64,000 nt of DNA from Castellaniella sp036379515 (GTDB lineage Bacteria; Pseudomonadota; Gammaproteobacteria; Burkholderiales; Burkholderiaceae_B): positions 62,001 through 126,000 of the forward strand of contig NZ_DASVGN010000011.1 of NCBI RefSeq assembly GCF_036379515.1. The letters run 5' to 3'. Position numbers and translations under genes: made by a program. This document shows positions 23,369 through 32,439 of this stretch, piece after piece (the stretch's first letter is position 1; each line of letters begins with the position of its first letter). The notes under the pieces are model-generated. The model searched no databases and was not told where the DNA came from. It saw only the letters and a list, made by a program, of their open reading frames with translations.

Positions 23369-24013
23369 TCAGAGTCCCGCAAGGCTGTTGTGCACCACCT
23401 GACGCAGCATCAGCAATTTGCCGTGGAAGAAGTGACTGGCATCGGGAATCACCGTCATGGGCAACTGATGCGCACGGGCAAACTCCATGCTCTCAGCCAG
23501 GGGCACCACTTCGTCGATCTCGCCGTGGACCATCACCGTTTCGAGCGGCAGCGTGAGCGCCCGATAGCGAAACCGTTCGACCGCGCAGCCAATGAGCATC
23601 AGACGCGCCGGCAAAGGTACGTTGCGATCGGCCAGCTCGGCATAGAGTTGAGCCGCCACGGCAGTCCCAAAGGAAAACCCGGCAAGCACCCAGGGGCCGG
23701 CAACCGCCTGTGGCCAGGTCTGGCGAATCTGCTCGACACAGCGCACCATGTCGGCGGTTTCACCCACAGCCCGGTCGAAGCTGCCCTGTGACGCCCCCAC
23801 TCCCCGAAAATTGGGGCGGACACACAGCAGACCGGCCTGGACGCAGGTGCGACTGACGGTGGTGACGACCTTGTTGTCGCGGGTGCCCCCATAGAGCGGG
23901 TGCGGATGCAGCACCAGCGCCCACCCCAGCGGATCGCCCTCGGGATAATCTACAGTGCATGCAATAGTGCCCGCCAACCCCTGGCAGGTCCACTGTTCTG
24001 TACGTAAACTCAT
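23369..24013 (-). CDS. Alpha/beta hydrolase (COG2945-like)
   Basis: Soluble hydrolase of 214 residues. It opens with an oxyanion-side segment LVLHPHPLYGGTRDNKVV. The nucleophile elbow is GFSFG (S114), with a likely acid D167 (HGEIDEVVP) and catalytic H194 (DASHFFHG). The RPNFRGVGASQGSFD segment is typical of this short-chain hydrolase group. Substrate is unknown. It is divergent from birA, and the ATG at 24013 gives a normal family N-terminus. Confidence 0.85.
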   Translation of the reverse strand: MSLRTEQWTCQGLAGTIACTVDYPEGDPLGWALVLHPHPLYGGTRDNKVVTTVSRTCVQAGLLCVRPNFRGVGASQGSFDRAVGETADMVRCVEQIRQTWPQAVAGPWVLAGFSFGTAVAAQLYAELADRNVPLPARLMLIGCAVERFRYRALTLPLETVMVHGEIDEVVPLAESMEFARAHQLPMTVIPDASHFFHGKLLMLRQVVHNSLAGL

Positions 24014-24091
24014 GCAGTATCCCGCTTCATTCGTTTTGCACGGTTGCCCTGTTCTTTTCCAGGGTTGACGAGCTTCCATTCTACCTACGCG

Positions 24092-24964
24092 ATGCCCGAT
24101 TCTTCCTACGACCCGACTCAGCTCATGCCTTCTTGCGAGATCATGGCGCTTGAGCTCAAGGCAGCTTTGCCCCATTTTTCTCGCGTGGACTGGATCGAGG
24201 AGACAGGCTCGACCAACGCAGATCTGCTCACCCGGGCGCGCAATCCCGAAGGCCCCGTCAGCCGCCCCTGGCTTCTGGGCTGCCACCTGCAGACGCAAGG
24301 TCGCGGGCGCGCCGGCCGCACCTGGCAAAATCGTTCGGGGGCCAATCTGATGTTTTCCTGCGCCTTCGACGTCTTTCTGTCGGCCCGCCAGCTACCCACA
24401 CTGGCGCCGCTCATCGGCCTGTCCACCTGCACGGCACTGCGACTGTTGATCAGCGCCTCGACGCGCGCGCGCCTGACCATGAAATGGCCCAACGATCTGC
24501 TCTGGAACCAAGCCAAGCTCGCGGGCATTCTCATTGAAAGCACGCGCTCAGGCACGGCCCAAGCCGCAGACCACCACCTCATCATCATCGGCATAGGCCT
24601 CAATCTCCAAGACGCGCGGGCCCTGTCTGCCTCGCTCGATCGACGCATTGCCGATTGGGCCGAGATCGCCGCCATAGACGCCAGTGCACGACAAATCACG
24701 ACGCCGCAGATCGTTGCTCGTCTCGCAAATGGGTGGTTCGACGCCCTCAATGAAGCCACGGCACGCGGCTTCGTCGACCTCCCTGAACGCTACGCGCAGG
24801 TCGATGGCCTGAGCGGCAAGATGCTCGACGTGCTCGACGACGGGCGGCTGCTGAAAACCGGGGTGGCCTGCGGCATCGACAACCAGGGTCACTTGCTGCT
24901 ACGCAACAACCAAGGCATCCACGAAATTTCCGTGGGAGAAATCTCGGTGCGAGTGCGGCCATGA
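24092..24964 (+). CDS. birA: Biotin-[acetyl-CoA carboxylase] ligase (no DNA-binding domain)
   Basis: Biotin protein ligase of about 290 residues. The substrate-binding segment is ETGSTNADLL, the biotinyl-AMP loop is QTQGRGRAGRTWQ, and the catalytic-lysine region is MKWPNDLLWNQAKLAGIL. A C-terminal SH3-like domain ends the protein. The winged helix of enteric BirA is missing, so it is a ligase only and does not repress biotin genes. No Shine-Dalgarno is clear: the ATG at 24092 is a best guess, with 24125 possible. coaX overlaps its stop by 4 bases. Confidence 0.92.
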   Translation: MPDSSYDPTQLMPSCEIMALELKAALPHFSRVDWIEETGSTNADLLTRARNPEGPVSRPWLLGCHLQTQGRGRAGRTWQNRSGANLMFSCAFDVFLSARQLPTLAPLIGLSTCTALRLLISASTRARLTMKWPNDLLWNQAKLAGILIESTRSGTAQAADHHLIIIGIGLNLQDARALSASLDRRIADWAEIAAIDASARQITTPQIVARLANGWFDALNEATARGFVDLPERYAQVDGLSGKMLDVLDDGRLLKTGVACGIDNQGHLLLRNNQGIHEISVGEISVRVRP

Positions 24965-25785
24965 TGCTGCTGATCGACATCGGGAACACCCGCGTCAAGC
25001 TGGCGTGGCTGGGGCCTTCAGAAGTCCTGTGCAGCACCCAGCCTCAGTCGCTGGATTACGCCGACCTCGCCCGCTTCGTCGCGCAATCTCCCCAGGTGCC
25101 AGACCGGATTCTGGGGTCCAACGTAGCGGGGGACGTCATCGCGCAGGCACTGCAAGCCGCGTGCCTGCATCACTGGAACCTGCCCGTTCAATGGTGCGAC
25201 GCTCGAACCGGGGCCCAATGGCTGCACAACCCCTATGCGCGACCGGAACGCCTCGGGTCCGACCGCTGGCTGGGGATGCTGGGGGTCCTGCACCGGGTTC
25301 GGCATCAACTCGACTGGCAACAGGGTGCCCCCTGTGTGCTGGCGAGCTTCGGCACGGCCACGACCGTAGACACGCTGGTACGGGCCGATCCGGCGACTTC
25401 AGAGGCCGAAGCCCAGTTCCTCGGAGGACTGATCCTGCCCGGGGTCACGCTCATGGCGCACAGCCTGGCCGACGGCACCGCGCGCCTTCCGCTCGCGGGC
25501 GGGCCCTGTGTCGAGTTCCCGATCGATACGCACGCCGCCATCACCAGCGGCATCGCGGCGGCCCAAGGCGGAGCACTGCTGCGGCAGTGGCGGCTTGCGC
25601 AACGCCTGAACCCACGCCCACCCCGGCTTTTCGTGACGGGAGGCGGTTGGCCCTCGGTAGGTCCGGACATCTGCGAGGCGCTGGCGCGTGCACAAGCAGA
25701 CCTGCATCTGCCAGAACAGGTCCCACAATGGCTGGACGCCCCGGTGCTGGACGGCCTGGCTTGTCTGGGGCGTCACCCAGGCTGA
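24961..25785 (+). CDS. coaX: Type III pantothenate kinase (Baf homologue)
   Basis: First enzyme of coenzyme A synthesis, 274 residues, ASKHA fold. The phosphate-1 motif is IDIGNTRVKLAW at the N-terminus. Others are ERLGSDRWLGM, FGTATTVDTL and GGLILPGVTLMAHSLADGTARLP. The Bordetella orthologue was first described as Baf. It overlaps birA by 4 bases (ATGA), a linkage conserved in Bordetella relatives. Confidence 0.94.
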   Translation: MMLLIDIGNTRVKLAWLGPSEVLCSTQPQSLDYADLARFVAQSPQVPDRILGSNVAGDVIAQALQAACLHHWNLPVQWCDARTGAQWLHNPYARPERLGSDRWLGMLGVLHRVRHQLDWQQGAPCVLASFGTATTVDTLVRADPATSEAEAQFLGGLILPGVTLMAHSLADGTARLPLAGGPCVEFPIDTHAAITSGIAAAQGGALLRQWRLAQRLNPRPPRLFVTGGGWPSVGPDICEALARAQADLHLPEQVPQWLDAPVLDGLACLGRHPG

Positions 25786-25853
25786 ACTGATACGCCGCCT
25801 GGAGCCCGGTGATTGATATACTGGGTCCGTTTCGCTTCTCAAGCCGCCGCTCC

Positions 25854-26030
25854 ATGCGCTTCCTGCTCAGCCTCGCCGTCGTGGCCAACCTTGCCTTGCT
25901 GGCCTATGGTCAGGGTTTCTTTGGCCCACCGCCCGCCGAGCAGGGCCGTGATCCCCGACCACTTTCACAGCGCAATCAGCAATCCCTGGTTCTAGGCACC
26001 CCTGTGCCGCCCGAAATCACTCAACAATGA
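25854..26030 (+). CDS. Small membrane-anchored protein, truncated SPOR-protein-like
   Basis: Protein of 58 residues: one N-terminal hydrophobic helix (FLLSLAVVANLALLAYG), then a short polar tail containing GQGFFGPPPAEQGRDPRP and QRNQQSLVLGTPVPP. In related Alcaligenaceae a longer SPOR-domain protein follows coaX and, from memory, has a similar opening; here only the opening remains. The stop overlaps galU by 4 bases, so the reading frame is probably real. It could be a natural short form or the remnant of an internal deletion. Function unknown. Confidence 0.6.
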   Translation: MRFLLSLAVVANLALLAYGQGFFGPPPAEQGRDPRPLSQRNQQSLVLGTPVPPEITQQ

Positions 26031-26866
26031 AACCCATTCGCAAAGCCGTTTTTCCAGTTGCCGGACTGGGCACCCGTTTCCTGCCCGCCACCAAGGCCAT
26101 GCCCAAGGAAATGCTGCCCATCGTCGACCGGCCGCTGATCCAGTATGCCGTCGAAGAAGCCCTGGCCGCCGGCATCACCGAATTGATCTTCATCACGGGG
26201 CGCAACAAGCGAGCCATCGAAGACCACTTCGATCGTGCCCCCGAACTCGAATCCGATCTTGAATCCAAAGGCAAGATAGCCCTGCTCAATGTCGTGCGCG
26301 ACGTATTGCCCAGCCACGTCAACTGCATTTACACGCGGCAATCCCAGCCCCTGGGCCTGGGCCATGCGGTCCTGTGCGCCGCGCCCATCGTGGGCAACGA
26401 GCCGTTCGCCGTGCTGCTGGCCGACGATCTGCTGGATGCCGACACCCCGGTCACCCGTCAGCTGGTGGATGCGGCACACCAGCACAATGGCAGCGTGCTG
26501 GCGACCCAGACGATAGACATCCAGAACTCGTTCAAATACGGGATGGTGGCCGGCACGGCCGTTGACGCTCGCAACACGCGGGTGGATCGCATCGTGGAAA
26601 AGCCTGCGCCCGAAGACTCCCCTTCTGATATGGCGGTCGTAGGCCGCTACGTGCTTGAGCCCGAAATCTTCGACATCCTGCGCCGCACTCAGGCCGGGGT
26701 TGCTCAGGAAATCCAGCTCACGGATGCGATTTCGGCCCTGCTCGCCCAGCGCCCCGTCTTCGCGCACCGCTACGTCGGCGACCGTTACGACTGCGGCAGC
26801 AAAGAAGGCTTCTTCAAAGCGACCGTCGCCTTTGGCCGCAAATATCACAACCTGAGGACGGATTAG
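26027..26866 (+). CDS. galU: UTP-glucose-1-phosphate uridylyltransferase
   Basis: Nucleotidyltransferase of 279 residues making UDP-glucose for surface polysaccharides. The nucleotide-binding opening is KAVFPVAGLGTRFLPATKAMPKE, followed by ADDLLD for metal/sugar phosphate binding and VEKPAPEDSPSDMAVVGRYVL. The length is close to the family norm. It overlaps the upstream small membrane protein by 4 bases. The convergent waaA begins its stop 69 bases downstream. Confidence 0.95.
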   Translation: MKPIRKAVFPVAGLGTRFLPATKAMPKEMLPIVDRPLIQYAVEEALAAGITELIFITGRNKRAIEDHFDRAPELESDLESKGKIALLNVVRDVLPSHVNCIYTRQSQPLGLGHAVLCAAPIVGNEPFAVLLADDLLDADTPVTRQLVDAAHQHNGSVLATQTIDIQNSFKYGMVAGTAVDARNTRVDRIVEKPAPEDSPSDMAVVGRYVLEPEIFDILRRTQAGVAQEIQLTDAISALLAQRPVFAHRYVGDRYDCGSKEGFFKATVAFGRKYHNLRTD

Positions 26867-26934
26867 CCGTCTGTCTGCCTGGCGGGTGCGTGCACCCCAT
26901 TCGACGTACTGACTCGAACGAGCCAAACGGGACG

Positions 26935-28281
26935 CTACGCCAACAGGCCTTCGATTCCAGCCATGACTCGCGCTACCGCGCCTGTGTGCTGGCCGACCCA
27001 ATGCCGCGACGCGTCGCCCAGGCGCGCGCGCAAAGGGCCATCATCCAGCCACTGAAGAGCCTTTTGCAAGGCTGCCTCAGGGGTATTGGCCTGGCCGATA
27101 GCCCCAGCCTGCAGGGCATCTGCCACGGCCTGCTCGAAGTTGTCGGTATGCGGACCGACCACCACGGGGCACCCCAGCGCACTGGCTTCAATGAAGTTCT
27201 GCCCCCCCAGGGGGGCGAAACTGCCCGCCACGATGGCCACCTGGGCGCAGCCGTAATACCAGGCCATTTCACCCAAGGTGTCGCCGAGGACCACTGCCGC
27301 TTTGCGGCAGACGTCGACGGCCGACCCGGAGGCATCTCCCAGGCGCAGGAGTTCAGTCCGCCGGACGACGGACAGCCCCGATTCGGCCAGGAGCCGAGCG
27401 GCATCCTCGAAGCGCTGCGGATGCCGTGGAATCAGGAAGAACAACGGCTGCTGCCCCGCACCGACTCCCTGTACCTGCCAGCGTTGCACCTGGCGCAAGA
27501 TGGCTTGAACGAACCCTGGGTCCTCGCCCTCACGGGTACTCGCAATGACCACGACAGGTCGCCCCACACGGGCAGCAAACAACCGCCCGCGCGCCACGCG
27601 ATCACCATCCGGATGAAGATCGAACTTGAAGTTCCCGGACACACTGACGTTGCTCGCCCCCATGCGCTCCAGCCGCTGGGCATCGGCCCAAGACTGGGCA
27701 TAGGTGGACGTGAGCCCCGCATAGGTCTCGCGCATCAGGCGCCCCAACCGCAAATTCTGTCTCAGAGAAGACTCGGACATGCGGGCGCTGGCAAGGATGA
27801 GTGGCACGCCCGCACGACGCACGGCATGCACCAGATTGGGCCAGAGTTCACGTTCGATCAGCACGCCGACGACAGGACGAAAATGCGCCACAAAACGGCG
27901 CGTGGCCCACGGAAAATCATATGGCTGCCAAGCCTGCTGCAACTGCCCGCTCGCCAGTTCCGAGGCAAACAGACGCCGCCCTTCTGCCCGCCCCGTGGCG
28001 GTGAAGTGGGTCAACAACACTTGATGGCCACGATCCAGCAAGGCGCGCACCAAGGGCTGCGCCGCACGGGTTTCACCCAAACTGACAGCATGAACCCAGA
28101 TCGCACCCGCCGTGGCTCTCTCACCCTGAAACCGCCCAAAACGCGCGCCACGCCAGACGTCCCATTGGCCTCCCGAACGTCGCGCGCGCAGCGCGAGCCA
28201 CGCCAGCAACAAGGGCGAACACAGCAACAGCAGCACGGAATACAGCCAGCGGATCACGAAATTCCCTGGAAACACGGACAT
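26935..28281 (-). CDS. waaA: 3-deoxy-D-manno-octulosonic acid transferase
   Basis: GT30 enzyme of 448 residues that adds Kdo to lipid A precursor at the inner membrane. An N-terminal membrane anchor (IRWLYSVLLLLCSPLLLAWLAL) is followed by the conserved WVHAVSLGETRAAQPLV with the catalytic-base Glu, the LTHFTATGR and LIERELWPNL segments, and the C-terminal GGQNFIEASALGCPVVVGPH Kdo/CMP region. It lies 47 bases downstream of waaC on the same strand, forming an LPS inner-core unit. Confidence 0.95.
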   Translation of the reverse strand: MSVFPGNFVIRWLYSVLLLLCSPLLLAWLALRARRSGGQWDVWRGARFGRFQGERATAGAIWVHAVSLGETRAAQPLVRALLDRGHQVLLTHFTATGRAEGRRLFASELASGQLQQAWQPYDFPWATRRFVAHFRPVVGVLIERELWPNLVHAVRRAGVPLILASARMSESSLRQNLRLGRLMRETYAGLTSTYAQSWADAQRLERMGASNVSVSGNFKFDLHPDGDRVARGRLFAARVGRPVVVIASTREGEDPGFVQAILRQVQRWQVQGVGAGQQPLFFLIPRHPQRFEDAARLLAESGLSVVRRTELLRLGDASGSAVDVCRKAAVVLGDTLGEMAWYYGCAQVAIVAGSFAPLGGQNFIEASALGCPVVVGPHTDNFEQAVADALQAGAIGQANTPEAALQKALQWLDDGPLRARLGDASRHWVGQHTGAVARVMAGIEGLLA

Positions 28282-28328
28282 GCCACCATTCTAATGGCCG
28301 TCACGACATGCCACGCAGTCTGACCGGT

Positions 28329-29282
28329 TCACGCGCCCAGCGCCTGGGCGATGGCCGCACACACGCTCTGCGCATCCGGGGCCTGGCCCCGCTCACCCAG
28401 GCTGGCCGTGTACGCGGACCCCTGCAATGGGGTCCGAACCGGTGTCGAGGCGCGGTAGATGCCGATGGTAGGCCGCCCCAAGCCTGCGCTCAGATGCGTG
28501 AGGCCGCTGTCGAGTCCCACCATGATGCACGCCCGGGCGAGCTCTCCAGCCACTTCACGCAATCCCATGCGCGGCAACACCTGAGCCTGATCGCGCCCCT
28601 GGATCAGCTCGCGTGCCCGCGCCCGCTCCGCCTCGTTGCCCGCCAACAGGCGCAGCGCCAGCCCCCGCCCTTGCAGGTCATCGAACACCCGTTGCCAGTC
28701 TTCGGCAGGCCACAGCTTGTCGTCACGGCTGGCAGACGGCATGACGAGCGCCGCCGGCTCGACGGTGACGTGGTCCGTGAACGCCTGCAGGCCAAAATCG
28801 GGCGCCCCCTGAACCTCGTAGCCAAAGGTCGCGGCCGCCAGTGCGCGCTGACGAATGATCGCTGGCTGCCAGAACTCGATGCGATGCTTCACGTCGTAGA
28901 AGAGCGACGCCAGCGGCTCGCGTGCCGATTGCCAATCCAGTCCATGCCGCACCCCATGCGTTTGCCGCACCAGCCAGACCGACTTCATGAGCGCCTGCAT
29001 GTCCAGCACCACGTCATATCGACGCGCGCCCAACAGCTCACGCAGGGCAGCGCGTTCGCGCCGGGTCTGGGCCGACCACCAATGCTTGCGCCAGCGGCGA
29101 TGGGCGACACGAATCACCTCATGCACGGCCGGATGCCAGCTGGGAATTTCGGCGAAACTTTCTTCGGCAATCCAGTCGATACAGGCGTCTGGCACATGGG
29201 CCGCAATGTCGCTCATGGCCGGCAGCATGTGCACCAGATCGCCCAGGGAAGAGGTGCGTACGATGAGGATGCGGGTCGTCAT
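28329..29282 (-). CDS. waaC: LPS heptosyltransferase I
   Basis: GT9 glycosyltransferase of 317 residues adding the first L-glycero-D-manno-heptose to Kdo2-lipid A. The opening ILIVRTSSLGDLVHMLPAMSDI is the RfaC hallmark, followed by IDWIAEESFAEIP. The C-terminal GLDSGLTHLSAGLGRPTIGIYRAS segment binds the nucleotide sugar. It is transcribed together with waaA and is divergent from the carbonic-anhydrase-like gene. Confidence 0.93.
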   Translation of the reverse strand: MTTRILIVRTSSLGDLVHMLPAMSDIAAHVPDACIDWIAEESFAEIPSWHPAVHEVIRVAHRRWRKHWWSAQTRRERAALRELLGARRYDVVLDMQALMKSVWLVRQTHGVRHGLDWQSAREPLASLFYDVKHRIEFWQPAIIRQRALAAATFGYEVQGAPDFGLQAFTDHVTVEPAALVMPSASRDDKLWPAEDWQRVFDDLQGRGLALRLLAGNEAERARARELIQGRDQAQVLPRMGLREVAGELARACIMVGLDSGLTHLSAGLGRPTIGIYRASTPVRTPLQGSAYTASLGERGQAPDAQSVCAAIAQALGA

Positions 29283-29345
29283 GGCGCGATTATAGGCATG
29301 CTACGATCCAAATCGCGTTCCTACCTTTTCCCTGGAGACTGCACC

Positions 29346-29867
29346 ATGACCTGTTACGCGTTGGACGACGTAGAACCCAGCCTGGACCCTTCGGCCTTCG
29401 TCGCCCCGGGGGCTACGCTGATCGGCGCCGTCACCCTGGAAGCCGGCAGCAGCGTCTGGCCGGGGGTCGTGATCCGGGCCGACAACGAACCCATCACCAT
29501 TGGCGAGGGCAGCAACGTCCAGGAAAACGCCGTAATGCATGTGGATCAAGGCTATCCGCTACGCGTGGGACGCCACGTGACGATAGGCCACCAGGCCATG
29601 CTGCACGGCTGCACCATCGAAGATGGCGCGCTCATCGGCATCCAGGCCGTGGTGCTCAACGGCGCGGTCATTGGCCGCCATTGTCTGGTGGGTGCTGGAG
29701 CGCTGGTCACGGAAGGCAAGGTCTTTCCGGAGCGCTCGCTCATCCTGGGCGCACCTGCGCGGGTCGCTCGCCCACTCACCGACGAAGAAGTGGCCGGGCT
29801 GGAGCACAGCGCCCAGGGCTACTCGGCACGCGCGGCACGGTACCGCAAGGGGCTGCGAGAACTTTGA
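29346..29867 (+). CDS. Gamma-class carbonic anhydrase-like protein (YrdA/CaiE family)
   Basis: Left-handed beta-helix hexapeptide-repeat protein of 173 residues. The metal-binding histidines of the family are visible at H65 (NAVMHVDQGYP), H82 (VTIGHQAM) and H87 (LHGCTIEDG). Repeats such as ALIGIQAVVLNGAVIG and SLILGAPARVARPL continue to the C-terminus. The ATG at 29346 closely follows GGAGAC. A long upstream open frame is an artefact antisense to waaC. True carbonic anhydrase activity is uncertain in this subgroup. Confidence 0.88.
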   Translation: MTCYALDDVEPSLDPSAFVAPGATLIGAVTLEAGSSVWPGVVIRADNEPITIGEGSNVQENAVMHVDQGYPLRVGRHVTIGHQAMLHGCTIEDGALIGIQAVVLNGAVIGRHCLVGAGALVTEGKVFPERSLILGAPARVARPLTDEEVAGLEHSAQGYSARAARYRKGLREL

Positions 29868-29914
29868 CCGAAAAGGCCATTGGCCAGCCGGATGCCCTCT
29901 GAAGCCGAGGCGAT

Positions 29915-30970
29915 TCAGCGCGCCACCAGACGACGATACAGGCGCTCGTAACTGGCCACCATGCCGGGCACTGAGAACTCCTGCTCCACATAGGCTCGCG
30001 CCCGCGTGCCCATGGCCTGCGCCGCAGCCGGGTGCGTCAGCACCCAGACAATCCGCCGCGCCAGCGCTGAAGCATCGCCCGCCGCCACCAGCAAACCACG
30101 ATCGGGTGCCAGAATCTCGGCATGACCACCCACCTCAGTCGCGACCACAGGAAGACCGGCCAGGCAGGCATCCAGCACACTGGTCCCCAAGGCTTCGAAG
30201 CGGGAGCTGCTGACATAGACATCGGCCAGTGCAAGCGCATCGGCCACATGAGGTTGAAACCCGGCGAACAGATAGCGATCCTGCAGGCCCAGCGCCTCGA
30301 CACGCGCACGGGCATCGGCCGCCGCCGCCCCATCAGCCCCACAATGCAGGCACGACACGTCGGGGAACTGCTGGCAGACATGAGCCACGGCCTCGATCAG
30401 GGTCTGGGGGTCTTTTTCGGGGCTGAGTGCGGCAGCCGTCACCAGCACCCTGCGCCCCTCGAGAGCAAAGGTCTGCTGCAACGCCGCCACGCGTCCGGGG
30501 GCTGGCTCCACGGCTTGAACAGCGCTAGGGATCACGCTGACCGGCAACCCGAGGTCCTGGGGTGCCTGGGCAGCCGCCTGGCTGATGGCGACCAAGGCAT
30601 CGGCACGCGCCCATTTCCAACGCCGGGCGCGCTGACTCCCCGAAGACGCAAACGCCGTGCGGCGCGTGAACACAAGAGGCACCCGAAGCACGGGCCTGAG
30701 CAATGCGGCCACGCTCATGGCCTGAGCCGTCTGCGCGTGCCAGACGTCATAACGACCTCCCTGGCTCAAGAGGAAGGACGCCAATCCCGGCCCACCTCTG
30801 CAAGCATGCACGGGAACGCCTGCCGCTTCGGCACGCTGCGCCAAGACGCCACCCGCACGCGCCACGAGCGCGGGAGCATGCCCCAGCGCCTGCAGGCCTT
30901 GCAGCGTCAGCAGCGTCTGGCGCTCGCCTCCACGCCATCCGCGCTCGAGATTGATCTGCAAAATGCGCAC
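29915..30970 (-). CDS. Family 4 glycosyltransferase
   Basis: GT-B fold glycosyltransferase of 351 residues. The N-terminal acceptor domain begins VRILQINLERGWRGGERQTL. The C-terminal donor domain has TAAALSPEKDPQTLIEAV and the GT4 E-x7-E-like region SSSRFEALGTSVLDACLAGLPVVAT. The GTG at 30970 is preferred because GGAAGGG precedes it and the family usually begins with the RILxI strand. It lies near waaA/waaC and glmU, so a role in LPS or exopolysaccharide assembly is likely; donor and acceptor are unknown. Confidence 0.85.
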   Translation of the reverse strand: MRILQINLERGWRGGERQTLLTLQGLQALGHAPALVARAGGVLAQRAEAAGVPVHACRGGPGLASFLLSQGGRYDVWHAQTAQAMSVAALLRPVLRVPLVFTRRTAFASSGSQRARRWKWARADALVAISQAAAQAPQDLGLPVSVIPSAVQAVEPAPGRVAALQQTFALEGRRVLVTAAALSPEKDPQTLIEAVAHVCQQFPDVSCLHCGADGAAAADARARVEALGLQDRYLFAGFQPHVADALALADVYVSSSRFEALGTSVLDACLAGLPVVATEVGGHAEILAPDRGLLVAAGDASALARRIVWVLTHPAAAQAMGTRARAYVEQEFSVPGMVASYERLYRRLVAR

Positions 30971-31049
30971 GGCCCTTCCTTCAGAACACGCACGAAGGCC
31001 TGCAGCACGCAAGCATCAGTGCCCCGTTCGGTTAGTTTGTGTACTTGAG

Positions 31050-32417
31050 TCAGGATTTGCGCTTCGGGCGCTTCCAGCCCGGCACGGCCACCTGGGAGGG
31101 ACGCGAGAGCGTCAACTGGTCTTCAGGGGCATCACGCGTGAGTGTCGTGCCGGCACCCAGCGTGGCGCCACGCCCCACGGTCACCGGGGCCACCAATTGC
31201 GTATCTGAGCCAATGAACGCGTCATCGCCGATCACGGTCTGGAACTTGTTCACGCCATCGTAGTTGCAGGTGATGGTGCCCGCGCCAATATTGACGCGCT
31301 CGCCAATGACGGCATCGCCCAGGTAGCTCAAGTGGTTTGCCTTCGAGCCGCGCCCCAGGCGCGTCTTTTTGAGTTCGACGAAATTGCCCACGTGAGCCTC
31401 GGCACCCACCTCGGCTCCAGGCCGCAGGCGCGCATAAGGCCCAATCCGCGCGGATGCGCCAATGAGGGCACCCTGCACATGGGAATAGGCCTCCAGCTCG
31501 GTTCCCGCCCCGATCTCGGCATCGCGCACGACGCAATGCGGCCCTACCCGAACGCCGTCGGCCAGGTGGACGCTGCCTTCGAATACGCAGCCCACGTCGA
31601 TGAATACGTCACGCCCGCAGTGCAGTTCACCCCGCACATCAAAGCGGGCTGGGTCAGCCAGTGTGACGCCTTGCTCGAGCAACTGGCGAGCCTGCTCGCC
31701 CTGCCAGATGCGTTCGAGCTGGGCCTGCTGCACGCGACTGTTGACTCCGAGCGTTTCCCACGCCGAGGCCGGCTGGGCATGCGCCACAGGCATACCGTCG
31801 CGCACCGCCAACCCTACGATGTCCGTCAGATAGTATTCGCCCTGTGCATTGTGGTTATCGACCTGCGACAGCCACCGGCGCAAGGCCGCCGTGGGGGCCG
31901 CCAGAATGCCCGTATTGATCTCGGTGATGGCCTGCTCCTGAGCAGAGGCATCTTTCTGTTCTACGATGCGGCGCACGCGCCCTTGTGCATCGCGCACGAT
32001 GCGGCCGTAGCCGATCGGGTCGGCCAGAGTCTGAGTCAGGAGCGCAAGGCCCTCACCCCGCGCCTGCAGCAAGGCCCCCAAAGTATCTGCTCGCACCAGC
32101 GGCACGTCACCATACAGCACCAGGCAGGCATCATCGGCAGCCCCTTCGAGCACCAACGGCAAGGCCTGCATCACCGCATGGCCCGTCCCCAGCTGCTGGG
32201 CCTGCGGCGCAAAAGCCACATCGTCCGCAGCAAAGGCCTCACGCACGCGCTCAGCGCCATGCCCGACCACCACGATGATGCGATCAGGAGAAAGCGCCCG
32301 CGCCGTGCGCAAGACATGGCCCAGCATGGGCGTGCCTGCAATGGGGTGCAAAACCTTGGGCAGGTCGGATCGCATGCGCTTGCCCAGACCTGCCGCCAAA
32401 ATGATGATGTTCAACAT
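31050..32417 (-). CDS. glmU: Bifunctional GlmU: GlcN-1-P acetyltransferase / GlcNAc-1-P uridylyltransferase
   Basis: Cytoplasmic enzyme of 455 residues producing UDP-GlcNAc for peptidoglycan and LPS. The N-terminal uridylyltransferase has IILAAGLGKRMRSDLPKVLH and LVLYGDVPLV. The C-terminal left-handed beta-helix acetyltransferase has GPYARLRPGAEVG, NFVELKKTRLG and NHLSYLGDAVIGERVNIGAGTI. The length is standard. It follows phaM after 22 bases on the same strand, with 79 bases to the next glycosyltransferase gene. Confidence 0.96.
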   Translation of the reverse strand: MLNIIILAAGLGKRMRSDLPKVLHPIAGTPMLGHVLRTARALSPDRIIVVVGHGAERVREAFAADDVAFAPQAQQLGTGHAVMQALPLVLEGAADDACLVLYGDVPLVRADTLGALLQARGEGLALLTQTLADPIGYGRIVRDAQGRVRRIVEQKDASAQEQAITEINTGILAAPTAALRRWLSQVDNHNAQGEYYLTDIVGLAVRDGMPVAHAQPASAWETLGVNSRVQQAQLERIWQGEQARQLLEQGVTLADPARFDVRGELHCGRDVFIDVGCVFEGSVHLADGVRVGPHCVVRDAEIGAGTELEAYSHVQGALIGASARIGPYARLRPGAEVGAEAHVGNFVELKKTRLGRGSKANHLSYLGDAVIGERVNIGAGTITCNYDGVNKFQTVIGDDAFIGSDTQLVAPVTVGRGATLGAGTTLTRDAPEDQLTLSRPSQVAVPGWKRPKRKS

Positions 32418-32439
32418 GAAGAGATCGCGAAAGGATGAA

